A stretch of 64,000 nt of DNA from Haemophilus haemolyticus (lineage in GTDB: Bacteria; Pseudomonadota; Gammaproteobacteria; Enterobacterales; Pasteurellaceae), in the NCBI RefSeq assembly GCF_003493605.1, contig NZ_QQKA01000001.1:124001-188000 (forward strand), written 5' to 3'. Positions within the stretch are counted from its first letter, which is position 1, and every line of letters begins with the position of its first letter. Both the position numbers and the translations under genes were made by a program. Below are positions 9,406 through 20,755 of the stretch, piece after piece. The notes under the pieces are model-generated. The model saw only the letters and a list, made by a program, of their open reading frames with translations, searched no databases and was not told the DNA's origin.

Positions 9406-9852
9406 ATGAAATACCAAAAACTCGAAAATCAAGAAGCAAATTGGAAATGGATTTACCTAATTCGTAAACATCGCGAAGGGGAAAATATTACTCGCTACGA
9501 AGAACGTAGTTTACAAGAAGCCAAAGCGCAAGAATTATTAGAATCCCAAAATTATCCAGAAAAAATTGAAGAATGGATTAAGAATCATCTTTCCCCAGCC
9601 TTACCAATTAAGCTTGATCAAGCCATTCGTGCACGCCGTAAACGCTTTTTTAATGGTGAAAAACAACATACCAAGAAAAAATCCATTGATTTGGAATATG
9701 CGGTTTGGCTACGTCTTTCTAAATATTCTCGAAAAATGAAAATGACACTTTCGGAAACAATTACCTATATGATTGATGAAAGAGAAAGCAAAGCACAATT
9801 TGAAAATCAAATGGCAGCAATGAAAACCAGTTTAAAGAATTTATTGAAATAA
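9406..9852 (+). CDS. matP: Macrodomain Ter protein MatP
   Basis: MatP (148 aa) binds matS sites around the replication terminus and organises the Ter macrodomain, working with ZapB and MukBEF. The protein starts MKYQKLENQEANWKW and contains IRARRKRFFNGEKQHTKKKS, then a ribbon-helix-helix segment and a C-terminal coiled coil (about 125-148), closely parallel to E. coli MatP (150 aa). It is divergent from the Lon-like gene and followed by a bidirectional terminator. The ribosome-binding site is weak. Confidence 0.95.
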   Translation: MKYQKLENQEANWKWIYLIRKHREGENITRYEERSLQEAKAQELLESQNYPEKIEEWIKNHLSPALPIKLDQAIRARRKRFFNGEKQHTKKKSIDLEYAVWLRLSKYSRKMKMTLSETITYMIDERESKAQFENQMAAMKTSLKNLLK

Positions 9853-9881
9853 AAAAGACAAGCTGCAATTCTTGTCTTTTT
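9853..9881. terminator. Bidirectional terminator between matP and cspD
   Basis: AAAAGACAAG and CTTGTCTTTT form a ten-base-pair stem with an eight-base loop, flanked by A-run and T-run, between two converging genes. Confidence 0.85.
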
Positions 9882-9919
9882 GAGTTAGGACTAATAGAGA
9901 AAAATTTAGAGTATTCGCA

Positions 9920-10138
9920 TTACTCTTGATTATCCACAAGTGGAATTATTTTCGTTGCATGAGATCCTTTGTCTCCGTGGATAACTTCAAATTGCACCTT
10001 TTGACCTGCTTTTAATGAACGATAACCGTCCATTTCGATCACTGAATAATGTGCAAAAATATCGGCATCCACGCCTTCTGCGGAAATGAAACCAAATCCT
10101 TTTGCATTATTGAACCATTTCACAACACCAATTTCCAT
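9920..10138 (-). CDS. cspD: Cold-shock-domain protein CspD
   Basis: This 72-residue single cold-shock domain starts MEIGVVKWFNNAKGFGFI and has both nucleic-acid-binding motifs (KGFGFI and DIFAHYSVI). CspD binds single-stranded DNA/RNA and in E. coli inhibits replication in stationary phase. A longer in-frame extension exists to 10243 but lacks homology; AGAGGT before the ATG at 10138 supports the short start. The roughly 100-base leader upstream is long for this organism, as in cold-shock genes. Whether it is D-type or A-type is inferred from length and C-terminus. Confidence 0.9.
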   Translation of the reverse strand: MEIGVVKWFNNAKGFGFISAEGVDADIFAHYSVIEMDGYRSLKAGQKVQFEVIHGDKGSHATKIIPLVDNQE

Positions 10139-10282
10139 AAAAGACCTCTCTAGGCTTCGCCTACTAAAACAATAAATCAATAAGACTCTCGCCTTATCAC
10201 CTCGTATGGACGTTATATTTAAATATTTTGATCGGTTATGCAATGAGCAATATTCAAAAATGATAAGTAGATCACAAAAAAT

Positions 10283-10441
10283 TTAATTTTCTGGAGTTTT
10301 TTTATCATTTTTATGAATTTCTCGTAGTGCTTTCGCCACTATTTGAATCGCTTCTCCGCTACTAATCCCTTTTGCCATAAGTTCTTGAATTTGTTCAACT
10401 GCTTTTTGTTGCTGTTCGTGTGTTAAGTTAATATCAAACAT
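10283..10441 (-). CDS. yoaH: UPF0181 family protein YoaH
   Basis: A 52-residue protein starting [20 protein letters not shown] and containing [20 protein letters not shown], clearly the YoaH family (E. coli about 59 aa). The function is unknown. Its ATG lies inside the end of truC (ATGTTTGA, eight bases shared), so translation is probably coupled to truC. Confidence 0.92.
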   Translation of the reverse strand: MFDINLTHEQQQKAVEQIQELMAKGISSGEAIQIVAKALREIHKNDKKTPEN

Positions 10442-11153
10442 TTTCCCATCCAAATTGATTCATTAATTGATGCCATTGTTCATCTAATCCTGCTGTAATT
10501 GTTATTTGTTCTTTCGTTATTGGATGAATAAATGACAAACTATCAGAATGTAAAAATAACCGAGAACAGCCAAGATGCAAGGTTAACGCACGATTTTGAT
10601 GCAAATCACCATATTGCGTATCACCTAAAATTGGGTGAAAAATATGTTTCATATGGCGACGTAATTGGTGTTTTCTGCCTGTATGAGGGATTAATTTAAC
10701 TAAAGAATAACGCGCCGTTTGATAACGCCCAGCAGGATAAGGCATTTCGACTATTTTTAATCCTTCATAATCAGTAACGGCTTTTTGAGGCTCTTTATCT
10801 TCTTGAGAAAATTTATCTGCGATTTTATCCAATTGAATTTTTAGTGGATAATCTATCCGCTCTTTTCCCTGTAGATACCCTCGCACTACAGCCAAATAAG
10901 ATTTCTGAACGCACTTTTGTTCAAACTGTTCACACATTAGATTCGCAATTTCACTGCTCAATGCAAATAACAACACGCCAGATGTCGGTCGATCTAAACG
11001 ATGAACAGGAAATACATGTTGGCCAATTTGATCTCGCAAGGTTTGCATCACAAATTGAGTTTCATGAGGATCTAACCAACTACGATGAACCAACATACCA
11101 GCAGGCTTATTCACCGCAACGAGAAACTCATCTTGATATAAAATTTCTAACAT
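10434..11153 (-). CDS. truC: tRNA pseudouridine(65) synthase TruC
   Basis: A 239-residue RluA-family enzyme. The catalytic aspartate is Asp54 in [13 protein letters not shown], followed by the family's [14 protein letters not shown] element. It has no S4 domain, which fits TruC, the enzyme that modifies U65 of tRNA-Ile and tRNA-Asp. It overlaps yqcC by seven bases upstream and yoaH by eight downstream, forming a compact operon; truC-yqcC adjacency is also seen in E. coli. Confidence 0.94.
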   Translation of the reverse strand: MLEILYQDEFLVAVNKPAGMLVHRSWLDPHETQFVMQTLRDQIGQHVFPVHRLDRPTSGVLLFALSSEIANLMCEQFEQKCVQKSYLAVVRGYLQGKERIDYPLKIQLDKIADKFSQEDKEPQKAVTDYEGLKIVEMPYPAGRYQTARYSLVKLIPHTGRKHQLRRHMKHIFHPILGDTQYGDLHQNRALTLHLGCSRLFLHSDSLSFIHPITKEQITITAGLDEQWHQLMNQFGWENV

Positions 11154-11467
11154 TCGTTCTTGTTCAGAAGTTCTTCTAAAGCAACTAAAGGAGTTAATAG
11201 TTGTTGTAACTCATCAAATTCCTTCATTGCTTCTTCAATATAAGGAGAAATAGCAATTTTATTTGGTAAAGCAGAACCACTTTCTAACAATGCCTGCATG
11301 CGTGGAATAAATACCCACTGTAGCCACTCATCAGCAGACATCGTATCAATTGAAAAAGGCTCCTCACTTAAAAAAGCCTCAGCAGCAGGGGGCATCGTTT
11401 GCCATAAATTAAGCTGCTGCATGGTAATTTGAAGCTGTTCAAGATGCCGTTTAGTTTGATTACGCAT
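11147..11467 (-). CDS. yqcC: YqcC-family (DUF446) protein
   Basis: This 106-residue all-helical protein matches the YqcC family, including the stretch WLQWVFIPRMQALLESG. The function is unknown; constant linkage to truC suggests a tRNA or translation role but nothing more. The 3' end overlaps truC by seven bases, and thiI ends 14 bases upstream, so it is probably in the thiI-yqcC-truC-yoaH transcription unit. Confidence 0.9.
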   Translation of the reverse strand: MRNQTKRHLEQLQITMQQLNLWQTMPPAAEAFLSEEPFSIDTMSADEWLQWVFIPRMQALLESGSALPNKIAISPYIEEAMKEFDELQQLLTPLVALEELLNKNEC

Positions 11468-11481
11468 ATTTTATATCCTAA

Positions 11482-12939
11482 TTAATGAATGTTTTTTGCA
11501 AATACACGCACATTTGAAAAACCATTTTCTTTCAAATATAAGGCTTGTAATTTGCTCATCACACCACGTTCACAATACAACACGTAATTTTTACTTTGAT
11601 CAAGGCTACCAAATTGAGAGGAAAGTTTATAGAACGGCATTTGAATGACGTCATGTGTATCTGATTCAAATGGATTTTCATCCGCTTCTTCTGGGCTACG
11701 AATATCCAAAATCACTTCATTTTCACCTAATACAGAAATAGCCTCGACTTCCACGACTTCTTTTTCTGTTTCTTCTGCGATCTGGCGAATATCTAAATAT
11801 TTCGCATTTTGTACCGCACTTTCAAGAATCTCAAAATTAAAATGCCCTTCTTCTTCTAGAATCTTTTCACGAACCGCTTTGATCGTAGGATTTTTTGAAA
11901 TCACACCACAAAATTCAGGCATAGATTTTGCAATATCGTCAGTACCAATTTCTTTCGCCATCGCGATAATTTGTTCTTTATCATGCGTAATTAACGGGCG
12001 TAATACTAAGGCATCAGCGGCTTCATCAATCAAGCGTAAATTGGTTAAAGTTTGGCTAGATACTTGTCCTAATGCCTCCCCTGTCACAATCGCTTCAATA
12101 TTAAAACGTTGAGCGACTTTACTTGCTGCTCGCACCATCATCCGTTTTAATACAACGCCCATTTGGCCGTTATCGACTTTCTCTAAAATCTCACCGACAA
12201 CCCCTTCAAAGTTAATCGCAATAAAGCGCACTTTATGTGAAGAGCTATAACGTTGCCAAATATGATAAGCCATTTGTTTTACGCCAATTTCATGGGCTGC
12301 GCCGCCAAGATTAAAGAAACAATAATGAACTCGCGAACCACGACGAATTAGCATATAACTCGATACACCAGAATCAAATCCCCCTGAAATCAAAGAAAGC
12401 ACATCCTCTTGCGTCCCAATCGGATAACCGCCAATCCCTGCGTGACGTGCTTTAACTAACATCATTTTGTCATCTTCAATATCAATACGAACGGTCACAT
12501 CTGGATTTTTCAACCGCACTTTTGCGCTTTCAATATGTTGATTTAATCCACCGCCGATATAACGTTCTGCTTCAATCGAACTAAATTTATGTTTTCCTTT
12601 ACGTTTTACTCGAACGCAAAAGGTTTTGCCTTGAAGTTGTTGCGATACATCCTCAAGCGTCAATTCAAAAATATGATGTAAATCGGTAAACGGTTTTTCT
12701 TCAACTTCTAAAAAATGATGAATACCAGGAATACGTTGTAACAAGGCGATTAATTCTTCACGGTTCTCTTCATTTTTTGACCGCACTTCAATGTAATCCC
12801 AGTGACGTACAACTGCAGTTTCTTCATCATATTTCTGTAAAATATTGCGGATATTAGAGGTTAAAATTTTTGCGAAACGTTTACGAACAGTTTCGCTCTT
12901 AATCATGATTTCAGGAAAAAGTTTAACGATAAATTTCAT
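11482..12939 (-). CDS. thiI: tRNA 4-thiouridine synthase ThiI
   Basis: ThiI (485 aa) adenylates U8 of tRNA and transfers sulfur to it, and in enterobacteria also supplies sulfur for thiamine thiazole. Domains: NFLD and THUMP (1-170), PP-loop with SGGFDS at 185-190, and a C-terminal rhodanese domain. The two cysteines of the catalytic relay fall at 344 ([11 protein letters not shown]) and 456 ([10 protein letters not shown]), exactly the E. coli numbering. The rhodanese domain, absent from many ThiI proteins, is intact. It is divergent from xseB. Confidence 0.97.
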   Translation of the reverse strand: MKFIVKLFPEIMIKSETVRKRFAKILTSNIRNILQKYDEETAVVRHWDYIEVRSKNEENREELIALLQRIPGIHHFLEVEEKPFTDLHHIFELTLEDVSQQLQGKTFCVRVKRKGKHKFSSIEAERYIGGGLNQHIESAKVRLKNPDVTVRIDIEDDKMMLVKARHAGIGGYPIGTQEDVLSLISGGFDSGVSSYMLIRRGSRVHYCFFNLGGAAHEIGVKQMAYHIWQRYSSSHKVRFIAINFEGVVGEILEKVDNGQMGVVLKRMMVRAASKVAQRFNIEAIVTGEALGQVSSQTLTNLRLIDEAADALVLRPLITHDKEQIIAMAKEIGTDDIAKSMPEFCGVISKNPTIKAVREKILEEEGHFNFEILESAVQNAKYLDIRQIAEETEKEVVEVEAISVLGENEVILDIRSPEEADENPFESDTHDVIQMPFYKLSSQFGSLDQSKNYVLYCERGVMSKLQALYLKENGFSNVRVFAKNIH

Positions 12940-13097
12940 ATAAATAGCTTAGGTATTTCTTGGGTATTTAAAGTGGCGAGTATTTTACGCAAAGATAGTG
13001 AAAAGTCCACTGGTCCTAGCTTGAAATAATTTTTTAACAACTCAAGTAAAATACAGTACAATTACAAGCAATTTTTACCGTGAAAAAGGATAATTCC

Positions 13098-13337
13098 ATG
13101 GCGCGTAAACCCGCATCTTCACAAGATTTTGAAACAACGTTAGCTCAGTTAGAAAATATTGTTACACATTTAGAAAATGGCGATCTACCGTTAGAAGAAG
13201 CGTTAAAAGAATTTGAACAAGGTGTGCAACTCGCTAAGTTAGGACAAGAACGTTTACAACAAGCAGAACAACGCATTCAGATCTTATTGCAAAAAACAGA
13301 AGATGCCCCACTGAATGATTATGAAGGGAATGCTTAA
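13098..13337 (+). CDS. xseB: Exodeoxyribonuclease VII small subunit XseB
   Basis: XseB (79 aa) is the helical small subunit that assembles on XseA to form exonuclease VII. It starts [20 protein letters not shown] and contains [20 protein letters not shown], the family hallmark. A GTG 18 bases upstream is in frame, but AAAGGA directly precedes the ATG at 13098 and this gives the usual length. Its stop shares one base with the ispA start (TAATG). xseB-ispA-dxs is the conserved order. Confidence 0.96.
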   Translation: MARKPASSQDFETTLAQLENIVTHLENGDLPLEEALKEFEQGVQLAKLGQERLQQAEQRIQILLQKTEDAPLNDYEGNA

Positions 13338-14227
13338 TGGGTCACTTTTCTGAAGAATTACAACAGGTTCAAACTCGTATTAACCACTTTTTAGAAGCTC
13401 AATTTGAGGGCATTGAAAGTCATAATGCGCCTTTGCTTGAAGCCATGAAATACGCATTATTACTTGGTGGTAAACGGGTTAGACCTTTTTTAGTTTACGC
13501 AACAGGTCAAATGCTTGGCGCTGAGAAACAAACCTTAGATTACGCCGCTGCGGCTATTGAAGCCATTCATGCCTATTCCTTAATTCACGATGATTTACCC
13601 GCAATGGATGATGACAATTTGCGTCGTGGGCACCCTACTTGTCATATCCAATTTGATGAAGCTACGGCTATTCTTGCCGGCGATGCCCTTCAAAGTTTTG
13701 CTTTTGAAATATTAACTAAAACGCCAAATATTTCTTCTGAACAAAAACTGGCTTTAGTGCAAATTTTAGCGCAAGGCGCTGGCGTACAAGGAATGTGCTT
13801 AGGGCAAAGTTTAGATCTTATCTCTGAGCATAAACAAATTAGTTTAAGCGAATTAGAATTAATCCATCGTAATAAAACGGGCGCATTGCTGATTGCTGCA
13901 TTAAAATTAGGTTTTATTTGTTCCCCGCATTTTGGCGACAAAACGTTAGAACAATCCTTAACACAATATGCAGAAGCCATTGGCTTAGCCTTTCAAGTTC
14001 AAGACGATATTTTAGATATTGAAGGTGATAGCGCAGAAATTGGCAAACAAGTCGGCGCCGATCTTGATTTAGATAAAAGTACATATCCAAAATTACTTGG
14101 ATTAAGCGGCGCAAAACAAAAAGCGCAAGATCTATATCAAAGTGCTTTGTCTGAATTAGAAAAAATTCCTTTTGATACAACCGCACTTCGTGCATTAGCT
14201 GAATTCATTATTACTAGAAAAAGTTAA
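13337..14227 (+). CDS. ispA: Farnesyl diphosphate synthase IspA
   Basis: IspA (296 aa) condenses DMAPP/GPP with IPP to make farnesyl diphosphate, the precursor of undecaprenyl phosphate and quinone side chains. The first aspartate-rich motif DDLPAMDD is at 85-92 and the second, DDILD, at 223-227. Translation is coupled to xseB by TAATG overlap. dxs, the first enzyme of the MEP pathway, follows after 54 bases, which contain two degenerate uptake cores facing each other. Confidence 0.97.
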   Translation: MGHFSEELQQVQTRINHFLEAQFEGIESHNAPLLEAMKYALLLGGKRVRPFLVYATGQMLGAEKQTLDYAAAAIEAIHAYSLIHDDLPAMDDDNLRRGHPTCHIQFDEATAILAGDALQSFAFEILTKTPNISSEQKLALVQILAQGAGVQGMCLGQSLDLISEHKQISLSELELIHRNKTGALLIAALKLGFICSPHFGDKTLEQSLTQYAEAIGLAFQVQDDILDIEGDSAEIGKQVGADLDLDKSTYPKLLGLSGAKQKAQDLYQSALSELEKIPFDTTALRALAEFIITRKS

Positions 14228-14281
14228 TATCGACCGCATCAATGCTCACAAAGTGCGATCAAAAATTATAACGTTTTTAAA

Positions 14282-16159
14282 ATGACTAACAATATGAACA
14301 ATTACCCCTTATTATCTTTGATTAATTCACCAGAAGATTTGCGTCTTTTAAATAAAGATCAGCTACCACAACTCTGCCAAGAATTACGCGGTTATCTTTT
14401 AGAATCTGTTAGTCAAACTAGCGGGCATTTAGCATCAGGTTTAGGCACTGTAGAGCTAACTGTTGCACTACATTACGTATATAAAACCCCATTTGATCAG
14501 TTAATTTGGGATGTGGGACATCAAGCTTATCCACACAAAATTTTAACGGGTCGTCGAGATCAAATGTCCACAATTCGCCAAAAAGACGGCATTCATCCTT
14601 TTCCTTGGCGTGAAGAGAGTGAATTTGATGTATTAAGCGTTGGCCACTCCTCTACTTCTATTAGTGCTGGATTAGGTATTGCTGTCGCCGCAGAACGAGA
14701 AAATGCAGGTAGAAAAACGGTATGCGTAATCGGTGACGGCGCAATTACTGCTGGAATGGCTTTTGAAGCGCTGAATCACGCAGGTTCTGTTCATACTGAT
14801 ATGTTGGTCATTTTAAATGATAATGAAATGTCAATTTCAGAGAATGTCGGTGCGCTGAACAATCACCTTGCTCGAATTTTCTCAGGTTCTATCTACTCCA
14901 CATTACGAGATGGAAGTAAAAAAATTCTCGATAAAGTTCCACCGGTAAAAAACTTTATGAAAAAAACCGAAGAACATATGAAAGGAGTGATGTTCTCACC
15001 AGAAAGTACATTATTTGAAGAACTCGGTTTTAATTATATTGGTCCAGTGGATGGGCATAATATTGACGAATTAGTGGCAACACTTACGAATATGCGTAAT
15101 CTGAAAGGTCCACAATTTTTACATATAAAAACAAAAAAAGGTAAAGGATACGCGCCCGCAGAAAAAGATCCTATTGGTTTCCACGGCGTACCCAAATTTG
15201 ACCCAATCAGTGGTGAATTGCCTAAACACAATACCAAGCCAACTTATTCGAAAATTTTTGGTGATTGGCTATGCGAAATGGCAGAAAAAGATTCAAAAAT
15301 TATTGGTATCACACCAGCAATGCGCGAAGGCTCTGGCATGGTGGAGTTTTCTCAGCGTTTCCCAGAACAATATTTTGATGTGGCAATTGCGGAGCAACAC
15401 GCCGTCACGTTTGCTACTGGACTTGCTATTGGCGGATATAAACCCGTAGTTGCGATTTACTCAACATTTCTACAACGTGCTTACGACCAACTAATTCACG
15501 ATGTTGCGATTCAAAATCTCCCTGTATTATTTGCGATTGATCGCGCGGGTATCGTAGGGGCTGATGGCCCAACACATCAAGGGGCATTTGATCTCAGCTT
15601 CATGCGTTGTATTCCAAATATGATCATCATGACACCAAGTGATGAAAATGAATGCCGTCAAATGCTCTATACTGGTTATCAATGTGGGAAACCAGCTGCT
15701 GTCCGTTATCCTCGCGGAAATGCCATTGGTGTTGAACTAACACCTTTAGAAATGCTTCCTATCGGTAAATCACGTTTAATTCGAGAAGGTCAAAAAATTG
15801 CGATTTTAAACTTTGGTACTCTGCTACCTTCTGCGTTAGAGGCAGCAGAAAAACTTAATGCCACTGTTGTCGATATGCGTTTTGTGAAACCGATTGATAT
15901 TGAAATGATTAATGTGCTTGCTCAAACTCACGATTATTTAGTCACATTAGAAGAAAATGCAATTCAAGGTGGAGCCGGATCTGCTGTTGCGGAAGTGCTA
16001 AATTCATCTGGAAAATCGACCGCACTTTTACAGCTTGGTTTACCTGATTATTTTATTCCTCAAGCAACACAGCAAGAGGCATTGAAAGATTTGGGATTAG
16101 ATTCAAAAGGAATTGAAGAAAAAATTCTAAATTTTATTGAAAAACAAGGTAATTTATAA
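14282..16159 (+). CDS. dxs: 1-deoxy-D-xylulose-5-phosphate synthase Dxs
   Basis: Dxs (625 aa) joins pyruvate and glyceraldehyde-3-phosphate in a thiamine-diphosphate-dependent reaction, the entry step of MEP isoprenoid synthesis and a source for thiamine and pyridoxal. GDG at 151-153 and the NDN at 179-181 form the thiamine-diphosphate/Mg site; the histidine of SGHLASGLG (49) is the conserved proton shuttle. [10 protein letters not shown] belongs to the central Pyr domain. It is third in xseB-ispA-dxs. The start has a poor ribosome-binding site; an in-frame ATG four codons later is possible. Confidence 0.97.
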   Translation: MTNNMNNYPLLSLINSPEDLRLLNKDQLPQLCQELRGYLLESVSQTSGHLASGLGTVELTVALHYVYKTPFDQLIWDVGHQAYPHKILTGRRDQMSTIRQKDGIHPFPWREESEFDVLSVGHSSTSISAGLGIAVAAERENAGRKTVCVIGDGAITAGMAFEALNHAGSVHTDMLVILNDNEMSISENVGALNNHLARIFSGSIYSTLRDGSKKILDKVPPVKNFMKKTEEHMKGVMFSPESTLFEELGFNYIGPVDGHNIDELVATLTNMRNLKGPQFLHIKTKKGKGYAPAEKDPIGFHGVPKFDPISGELPKHNTKPTYSKIFGDWLCEMAEKDSKIIGITPAMREGSGMVEFSQRFPEQYFDVAIAEQHAVTFATGLAIGGYKPVVAIYSTFLQRAYDQLIHDVAIQNLPVLFAIDRAGIVGADGPTHQGAFDLSFMRCIPNMIIMTPSDENECRQMLYTGYQCGKPAAVRYPRGNAIGVELTPLEMLPIGKSRLIREGQKIAILNFGTLLPSALEAAEKLNATVVDMRFVKPIDIEMINVLAQTHDYLVTLEENAIQGGAGSAVAEVLNSSGKSTALLQLGLPDYFIPQATQQEALKDLGLDSKGIEEKILNFIEKQGNL

Positions 16160-16164
16160 AAATA

Positions 16165-16189
16165 AACGCGATGATAACTTCATCGCGTT
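16165..16189. terminator. Bidirectional terminator between dxs and sspB
   Basis: AACGCGATGA and TCATCGCGTT form a ten-base-pair stem with a five-base loop and T-rich flanks on both strands, between converging genes. Confidence 0.85.
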
Positions 16190-16194
16190 CTTTC

Positions 16195-16647
16195 TTAATC
16201 AACAATTCTTAAATGGGAAACTGATTTTGTTTTCTTTTTTTCTTCTCGTTTTTTAGGACTCTCTACAGCCTCATGAAAACCAGTTGGTTGTTCAGTATCT
16301 GGCTCAGAATTAAGTTCATCGTAAACCTCTTCTGGTTCAAACATCACGCCATCACCATTTTCACGAGCATAGATCGCAAGCGCTGCTCCCATTGGAATAT
16401 ACAGTTCACGAGAAACACCTTTAAATCGGGCATTAAACTGAATGAAATCATTTGTAAGTTGTAAATTGCCCGTAGCATTAGCAGACAAGTTCAATACAAT
16501 CTGCCCATCTTTTACATATTCGACAGGAACATTCACACCTAAGTAAGTCGCATCAACAACTAAATAAGGCGTGAAACTATTATCTACTAGCCAATCATAA
16601 TAGGCGCGTAATAAATAAGGGCGCTTAGGAGAAGCTTTGTATTCCAT
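16195..16647 (-). CDS. sspB: ClpXP adaptor / stringent starvation protein SspB
   Basis: SspB (150 aa) tethers ssrA-tagged proteins to ClpXP. The N-terminal substrate-binding domain (1-110) includes RPYLLRAYYDWLVDNSFTPY; an acidic linker follows, and the C-terminal tail KKTKSVSHLRIVD is the short ClpX-binding module. The H. influenzae protein is a structural model for this family. Its ATG overlaps the sspA stop by one base. Confidence 0.96.
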   Translation of the reverse strand: MEYKASPKRPYLLRAYYDWLVDNSFTPYLVVDATYLGVNVPVEYVKDGQIVLNLSANATGNLQLTNDFIQFNARFKGVSRELYIPMGAALAIYARENGDGVMFEPEEVYDELNSEPDTEQPTGFHEAVESPKKREEKKKTKSVSHLRIVD

Positions 16648-17285
16648 TATTTATCATCCATTAAATTTTTTGGTGCAACCTCACCTACAGACTGCAAGAA
16701 TGAATCTCGACTAAATACACGATCCATATATCCCTTAATCGGTTTACTACCTGGACCTGTAAATTCTACACCTAAATGTTTTAATTTCCATAATAATGGT
16801 GCAACGTAACAATCCACTAAACCAAACTCTTCATTCATGAAATAAGGTGTTTGCTGGAAAACTGGTGTAATCGCTAAAAGTTCTTCTTTTAATTGTTTGA
16901 GCGCTTCAGCTTTTTCACTTTCTGTACCATTTTCTGCTTTCTTAAGAGTTGGATACCAATCTTGTTCAATTCGTAACATCAAAAGACGATCTTTTGCTCG
17001 AGAAACTGGATACACTTGCATTAATGGTGGATGCGGAAAACGCTCGTCAAGATATTCCATAATAATTCGTGAACTAAACAAAACAAGATCACGATCAACT
17101 AACGTTGGCACCGTAGCATACGGATTTAATTCCATTAAATCTTCTGGTAATGCTTGCAAATCAACTTCTTCGTTCTCATAAAGTACACCTTTTTCAGCTA
17201 AAACAATTTTTACCTGATGACAGTAAATATCATCTTTATTTGAAAAAAGGGTCATTACTGAACGTTTACTTGATGCGCTGGACAT
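16647..17285 (-). CDS. sspA: Stringent starvation protein SspA
   Basis: SspA (212 aa) has a glutathione-S-transferase fold but acts as an RNA-polymerase-associated factor in starvation and acid tolerance. The thioredoxin-like N-terminus contains MTLFSNKDDIYCHQVKIVLAE, and the NPYATVPTLVDRDLVLFSS segment is typical. GGAGGAA lies upstream of the start. It follows rplM-rpsI, the usual order, but a terminator separates it from rpsI; a TAGAAT -10-like box in between suggests its own promoter. Confidence 0.95.
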   Translation of the reverse strand: MSSASSKRSVMTLFSNKDDIYCHQVKIVLAEKGVLYENEEVDLQALPEDLMELNPYATVPTLVDRDLVLFSSRIIMEYLDERFPHPPLMQVYPVSRAKDRLLMLRIEQDWYPTLKKAENGTESEKAEALKQLKEELLAITPVFQQTPYFMNEEFGLVDCYVAPLLWKLKHLGVEFTGPGSKPIKGYMDRVFSRDSFLQSVGEVAPKNLMDDK

Positions 17286-17410
17286 TTATTCCTCCGAAGA
17301 TCTAAAAATATTCTATATTTTATAAGGGTGTGTATTCTACCACAAAGCGTAAGTCATTTGCCAAATAATTCTTTTTTATTGTTTTATAATCAATAAGTTA
17401 GATAACAAAA

Positions 17411-17434
17411 AAAGCAGAGATTTCTCTCTGCTTT
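17411..17434 (-). terminator. Terminator of rplM-rpsI
   Basis: AAAGCAGAGA and TCTCTGCTTT form a ten-base-pair stem with a four-base loop; on the minus strand a run of T follows. Confidence 0.85.
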
Positions 17435-17458
17435 TCTTTTTCGAAACGAAAATAAAAA

Positions 17459-17851
17459 TTAACGTTTTGAGTATTGTGGACGACGACGTGCTTTGTGTAA
17501 ACCCACTTTTTTACGTTCAACGCGACGTGCGTCACGAGTAACGAAACCAGCTGCACGAAGTGCTGGGCGTAATGTTTCATCGTATTCCATCAATGCACGA
17601 GTGATACCGTGACGGATTGCACCCGCTTGACCAGAAATACCACCACCTTTAACAGTGATGTATAGGTCTAATTTATCAGTTAACTCAACCAATTCTAATG
17701 GCTGACGTACTACCATGCGCGCAGTTTCACGGCCGAAGTAAACGTCTAATTCACGTTGGTTGATAGTGATTTTACCACTGCCCGGTTTGATAAATACACG
17801 AGCTGAAGAGCTTTTGCGGCGACCTGTGCCGTAGTTTTGATTCTCTGCCAT
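17459..17851 (-). CDS. rpsI: 30S ribosomal protein S9
   Basis: S9 (130 aa) sits in the 30S head; its C-terminal tail reaches the P-site tRNA anticodon loop. The protein starts [20 protein letters not shown] and ends RRRPQYSKR, with the invariant terminal Lys-Arg. It follows rplM by 16 bases in the usual rplM-rpsI operon and ends in a strong terminator. Confidence 0.98.
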   Translation of the reverse strand: MAENQNYGTGRRKSSSARVFIKPGSGKITINQRELDVYFGRETARMVVRQPLELVELTDKLDLYITVKGGGISGQAGAIRHGITRALMEYDETLRPALRAAGFVTRDARRVERKKVGLHKARRRPQYSKR

Positions 17852-17867
17852 TTTCTAAACCTCGTGA

Positions 17868-18424
<557 letters not shown>

Positions 18425-18431
18425 TCGGTGT

Positions 18432-18460
18432 ATTATACATATTTATTTCATGAATGCTAA
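18432..18460 (-). promoter_or_regulatory. Promoter of rplM-rpsI
   Basis: On the minus strand TTAGCA, a 17-base spacer and a perfect TATAAT, with transcription expected to start near 18424. Confidence 0.7.
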
Positions 18461-18540
18461 TTTTTTATGCAATATTTTAGTATTTTTGCTGAAACCTATT
18501 TACATTAACTAAATTAATGTTTTTAATGAATTTATTAAAA

Positions 18541-19497
<957 letters not shown>

Positions 19498-19527
19498 CTC
19501 AAAGATAAGAAATCTTTCTTCCATAAA

Positions 19528-19553
19528 ATAAGGGGCGTTGTTTACGCCCTTAT
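19528..19553 (+). terminator. Terminator after metF
   Basis: ATAAGGGGCGT and ACGCCCTTAT form a stem with one bulge around a short loop. Confidence 0.7.
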
Positions 19554-19583
19554 CTAAATATAAAAAACTTTAACCGCACTTTA

Positions 19584-20312
19584 TTATTTGACTAACTCTG
19601 TTTGCATATACATTAATCGATCAATATCCGTCAAATAATGTCCCAATTCTTGCTCTTCTGGTTTATGCAAATAAGGTATTTTACCTAAAAGCGGCGCATC
19701 AATATGCTTAACAAGCAAATCAACAATTTCTGCATAGTAGCTTAATAATGGATTAACTCGGTTAGCTATCCAGCCCAATAACGGCACACCTAGCTGTTGA
19801 ATCGCTTGCACAGTTAACAACGCGTGATTCACACAACCATCTTTAATACCAACCACAAGAACCACAGGCATTTTTCGTTGTTCAACCCAATCAGCAAAAC
19901 TTTTTCCATCCGCCATTGGAGTCATTAAACCAAACGAGCCCTCAACCACCACAGACTGATAATTTTTATTTAATCGAGTTAAATCATGATTAATTTTATC
20001 TAACTTAATACGCGTCCTATCTTGTGTCAGCATCGGTGCGCTATGGCTAAAGGTATAACTATTAATATCCTTATAGGACACATTTTCTTTGGTAGAATCC
20101 ATTAATGTTAATACATCTGAATTTGATACATTATCATAGTCTGATGTATTTTCTTCTTGCATCGCTGGGTAAATACTTTCCTCACCGCAACAAGCAATGG
20201 GTTTATAACCAACCACTTGCACACCTTGCTTTTGCAAGGCTTGAATAATCGCGCGGGTTGCCGTGGTTTTTCCCACATTTGTATCTGTCCCCGCAACAAA
20301 AAAGCTACTCAT
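19584..20312 (-). CDS. bioD: Dethiobiotin synthetase paralogue, BioD2 (YnfK) type
   Basis: A 242-residue P-loop enzyme of the BioD family, which makes dethiobiotin from DAPA, CO2 and ATP. Walker A is GTDTNVGKT at 8-16 and the substrate lysine is in GYKPIA (Lys37). The usual EGAGG loop reads VEGSFGLMTPM, so one of its glycines is altered. GIKDGCVNHALLT and the C-terminal IPYLHKPEEQELGHYL follow E. coli YnfK/BioD2, not BioD1. It has an insertion of acidic, Asn/Ser-rich residues around 50-80 compared with short BioD proteins. It lies far from the biotin cluster at 60-64 kb, which has its own BioD, so its role is uncertain. Confidence 0.85.
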   Translation of the reverse strand: MSSFFVAGTDTNVGKTTATRAIIQALQKQGVQVVGYKPIACCGEESIYPAMQEENTSDYDNVSNSDVLTLMDSTKENVSYKDINSYTFSHSAPMLTQDRTRIKLDKINHDLTRLNKNYQSVVVEGSFGLMTPMADGKSFADWVEQRKMPVVLVVGIKDGCVNHALLTVQAIQQLGVPLLGWIANRVNPLLSYYAEIVDLLVKHIDAPLLGKIPYLHKPEEQELGHYLTDIDRLMYMQTELVK

Positions 20313-20413
20313 TTTTATCTCCTTTAAAAAGTGCGGTGAATTTTAAAAGAATTTTTCCTTTAAAAATTTGAGATAACGCAAATTTTCTCTTTTTCGTATC
20401 AAAAATAAACAAT

Positions 20414-20680
20414 TTATTTGATCTCACTCAAGCTATTAAATAAACCATCATCTTGTTTTGGTATTTGCAAATAAAATCCTTGTTGTTTAATTTTTTCCAA
20501 TACCTCATTACTATCTACATTATGTAGCGGCTTGCCCCCAAGTAAATTAAACATCATGACTAATTCTGGTTTTCCAAAGTGGCTCAGTAACACTTCTGAC
20601 ACTTGAGAAAAATCCTCTCTTTTTGCGATATACAGATAGCATCCCGGTTTCTTTTTACTTTTATAAATTGCACATAACAT
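20414..20680 (-). CDS. ycgL: YcgL-family (DUF709) protein
   Basis: This 88-residue protein has the YcgL pattern: [20 protein letters not shown] at the N-terminus, [17 protein letters not shown] in the middle and [14 protein letters not shown] near the end. Its biochemical role is unknown to me. It is transcribed from its own region, about 75 bases downstream of the lipoprotein gene. Confidence 0.9.
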   Translation of the reverse strand: MLCAIYKSKKKPGCYLYIAKREDFSQVSEVLLSHFGKPELVMMFNLLGGKPLHNVDSNEVLEKIKQQGFYLQIPKQDDGLFNSLSEIK

Positions 20681-20700
20681 ATTTTGTTTTCCTAAATAAA

Positions 20701-20732
20701 AAATCCCTATTAAATTTCTTTAACAGGGATTT
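20701..20732 (-). terminator. Terminator of the repeat lipoprotein gene
   Basis: AAATCCCT and AGGGATTT close a stem, extended by TTAAA/TTTAA, with a T-run on the minus strand. Confidence 0.75.
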
Positions 20733-20755
20733 TATCATTTAAATTGATTAAAGAA

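Noticed and set aside
10139-10243. Upstream extension of cspD
   Set aside because: The extra residues are not cold-shock sequence; AGAGGT marks the start at 10138.
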